A stretch of DNA of 64,000 bases from Durusdinium trenchii (Eukaryota; Sar; Dinophyceae; Suessiales; Symbiodiniaceae), in contig CAXAMN010021001.1 in NCBI GenBank assembly GCA_963970005.1, forward strand, positions 878,800 to 942,799, in the 5' to 3' direction. Under the pieces are notes generated by a model. It ran no database searches and was not told the DNA's origin. It was given only the letters and a program-made list of their open reading frames with translations. The position numbers were made by a program, and so were the translations under genes. Below are positions 63,312 to 64,000 of the stretch, one piece after another (the stretch's first letter is position 1; each line of letters begins with the position of its first letter).

Positions 63312-64000
63312 GTAGGCGGGCTTTCAGGGAAGCTGTCAGTACCAATCATGGCCATTGTTAGAAATGTTTTGATGTAGACATAGCCCTTTGAAGGCTCCAT
63401 ATCCAAGTATGGGGTTGGACTGTTGGGCAAGCCGGAGCTTGGGGCGGAAAACCCTTTGAGGGTGTCTTTTCCTGTGTGCGCTTTGGGGGGGTCCGCTTTG
63501 GAGGGGTCCGCTGCAGCTCGTGGTCATCCCCGAGAGTACGAAGCGTGTGTTTCAAAAAAAGCAAGGAGGACATCCGTCTCATGTAACTATAGTGCGATAA
63601 ACCATGCTGGAAAGACAGAGACATAAATTTAATTAGTACTAGCTACATAGATGCTAAGTTTTGAGAAACATACACAAGCCTCTATAAGTAGCATCATGTA
63701 GCATTTGAAGACACCAAAGTTGTGCTTGAAGACAATGAGACTTTGATTGTGAGGAACATGATTTATATGGCCGCAACAGAAGCCACTAAACACAACCTGG
63801 AGCTCCAATTGGATTGGAAAGGAACTTGACAGAGAAAAGGCATTCCTGTTGCAGAAAATTGGATTGCAAGACCTGCCGAAGGCCCAGCTACAGAATGCGG
63901 TATGTAGGCACAAGTAAACATAAACAGACTCTTGTACCATGTGTGATTTCAGGGGACCATGCCAGAACCCGCGGGTTGGGTACCGTTGCCAATTCCTGGG
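63312..64000. other. right-edge intronic DNA
   Basis: Downstream of the last supported SMC4 exon, starting with donor gtaggc. The next SMC4 exon (VGIYK...) was not found. A short open stretch at 63,700-63,829 has no recognised resemblance. Confidence 0.4.

Noticed and set aside
63700-63829. Open stretch EDTKVVLEDNETLIVRNM and onward near the right edge
   Set aside because: It does not resemble the SMC4 C-terminus, ends in a stop and has no neighbours to judge it by.

Overview
The window reads as nuclear DNA of a dinoflagellate, most likely a Symbiodiniaceae-type alga. The reasons are tiny GC-rich exons in long AT-richer introns, a mixture of GC, GA and GT 5' splice sites with a nearly invariant AG|G acceptor, many short palindromic intronic repeats, and a very large Ty1/copia-like retroelement. 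I see no bacterial-style operons, no rRNA or tRNA genes and no CRISPR array.

Layout. Almost the whole window (about 1,650 to 63,311, + strand) is the body of one gene, SMC4, the condensin ATPase subunit. I recovered 49 candidate exons (mean about 57 nt, about 2.8 kb coding in about 62 kb). They run in order from the N-terminal coiled coil through the hinge (15,111-22,000), the C-terminal coiled coil (24,800-41,400) and the C-terminal ATPase head (43,354-63,311: LSGGEKT signature, LYFMDEID Walker B, ISLRN). The N-terminal head with Walker A must lie upstream of the window and the last few codons downstream. Most exons join in frame with their neighbours; about three small exons are probably still missing.

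The intron between the signature exon (ends 45,013) and the Walker B exon (starts 61,409) is 16.4 kb long because it holds a 15.5 kb LTR retroelement (45,616-61,142) in antisense orientation. Its 155-bp LTRs (TG...CA) look identical. In element order it carries an initiator-tRNA-like primer-binding site, gag, protease, integrase, a proline-rich linker, reverse transcriptase and RNase H, and then, in the position where env-like genes sit, a separate ORF of about 1,800 codons. That ORF has an N-terminal Tpt1/KptA-like RNA 2'-phosphotransferase domain and a C-terminal endonuclease/exonuclease/phosphatase (EEP)-like domain. I regard this RNA-processing ORF as the most unusual object in the window. 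The pol frame is interrupted in several places although the LTRs look identical.

The other introns hold MITE-like and hairpin repeats (several families with two or more copies), a 55-bp minisatellite (28,430-29,178, with an assembly gap), microsatellites, a telomere-like tract and, at the left edge, an antisense fragment that resembles a multicopy dinoflagellate protein family. A second gap at 42,705 is flanked by an exact duplication and looks like an assembly artefact.

All family assignments come from reading translated sequence against remembered family motifs; no database search was run.
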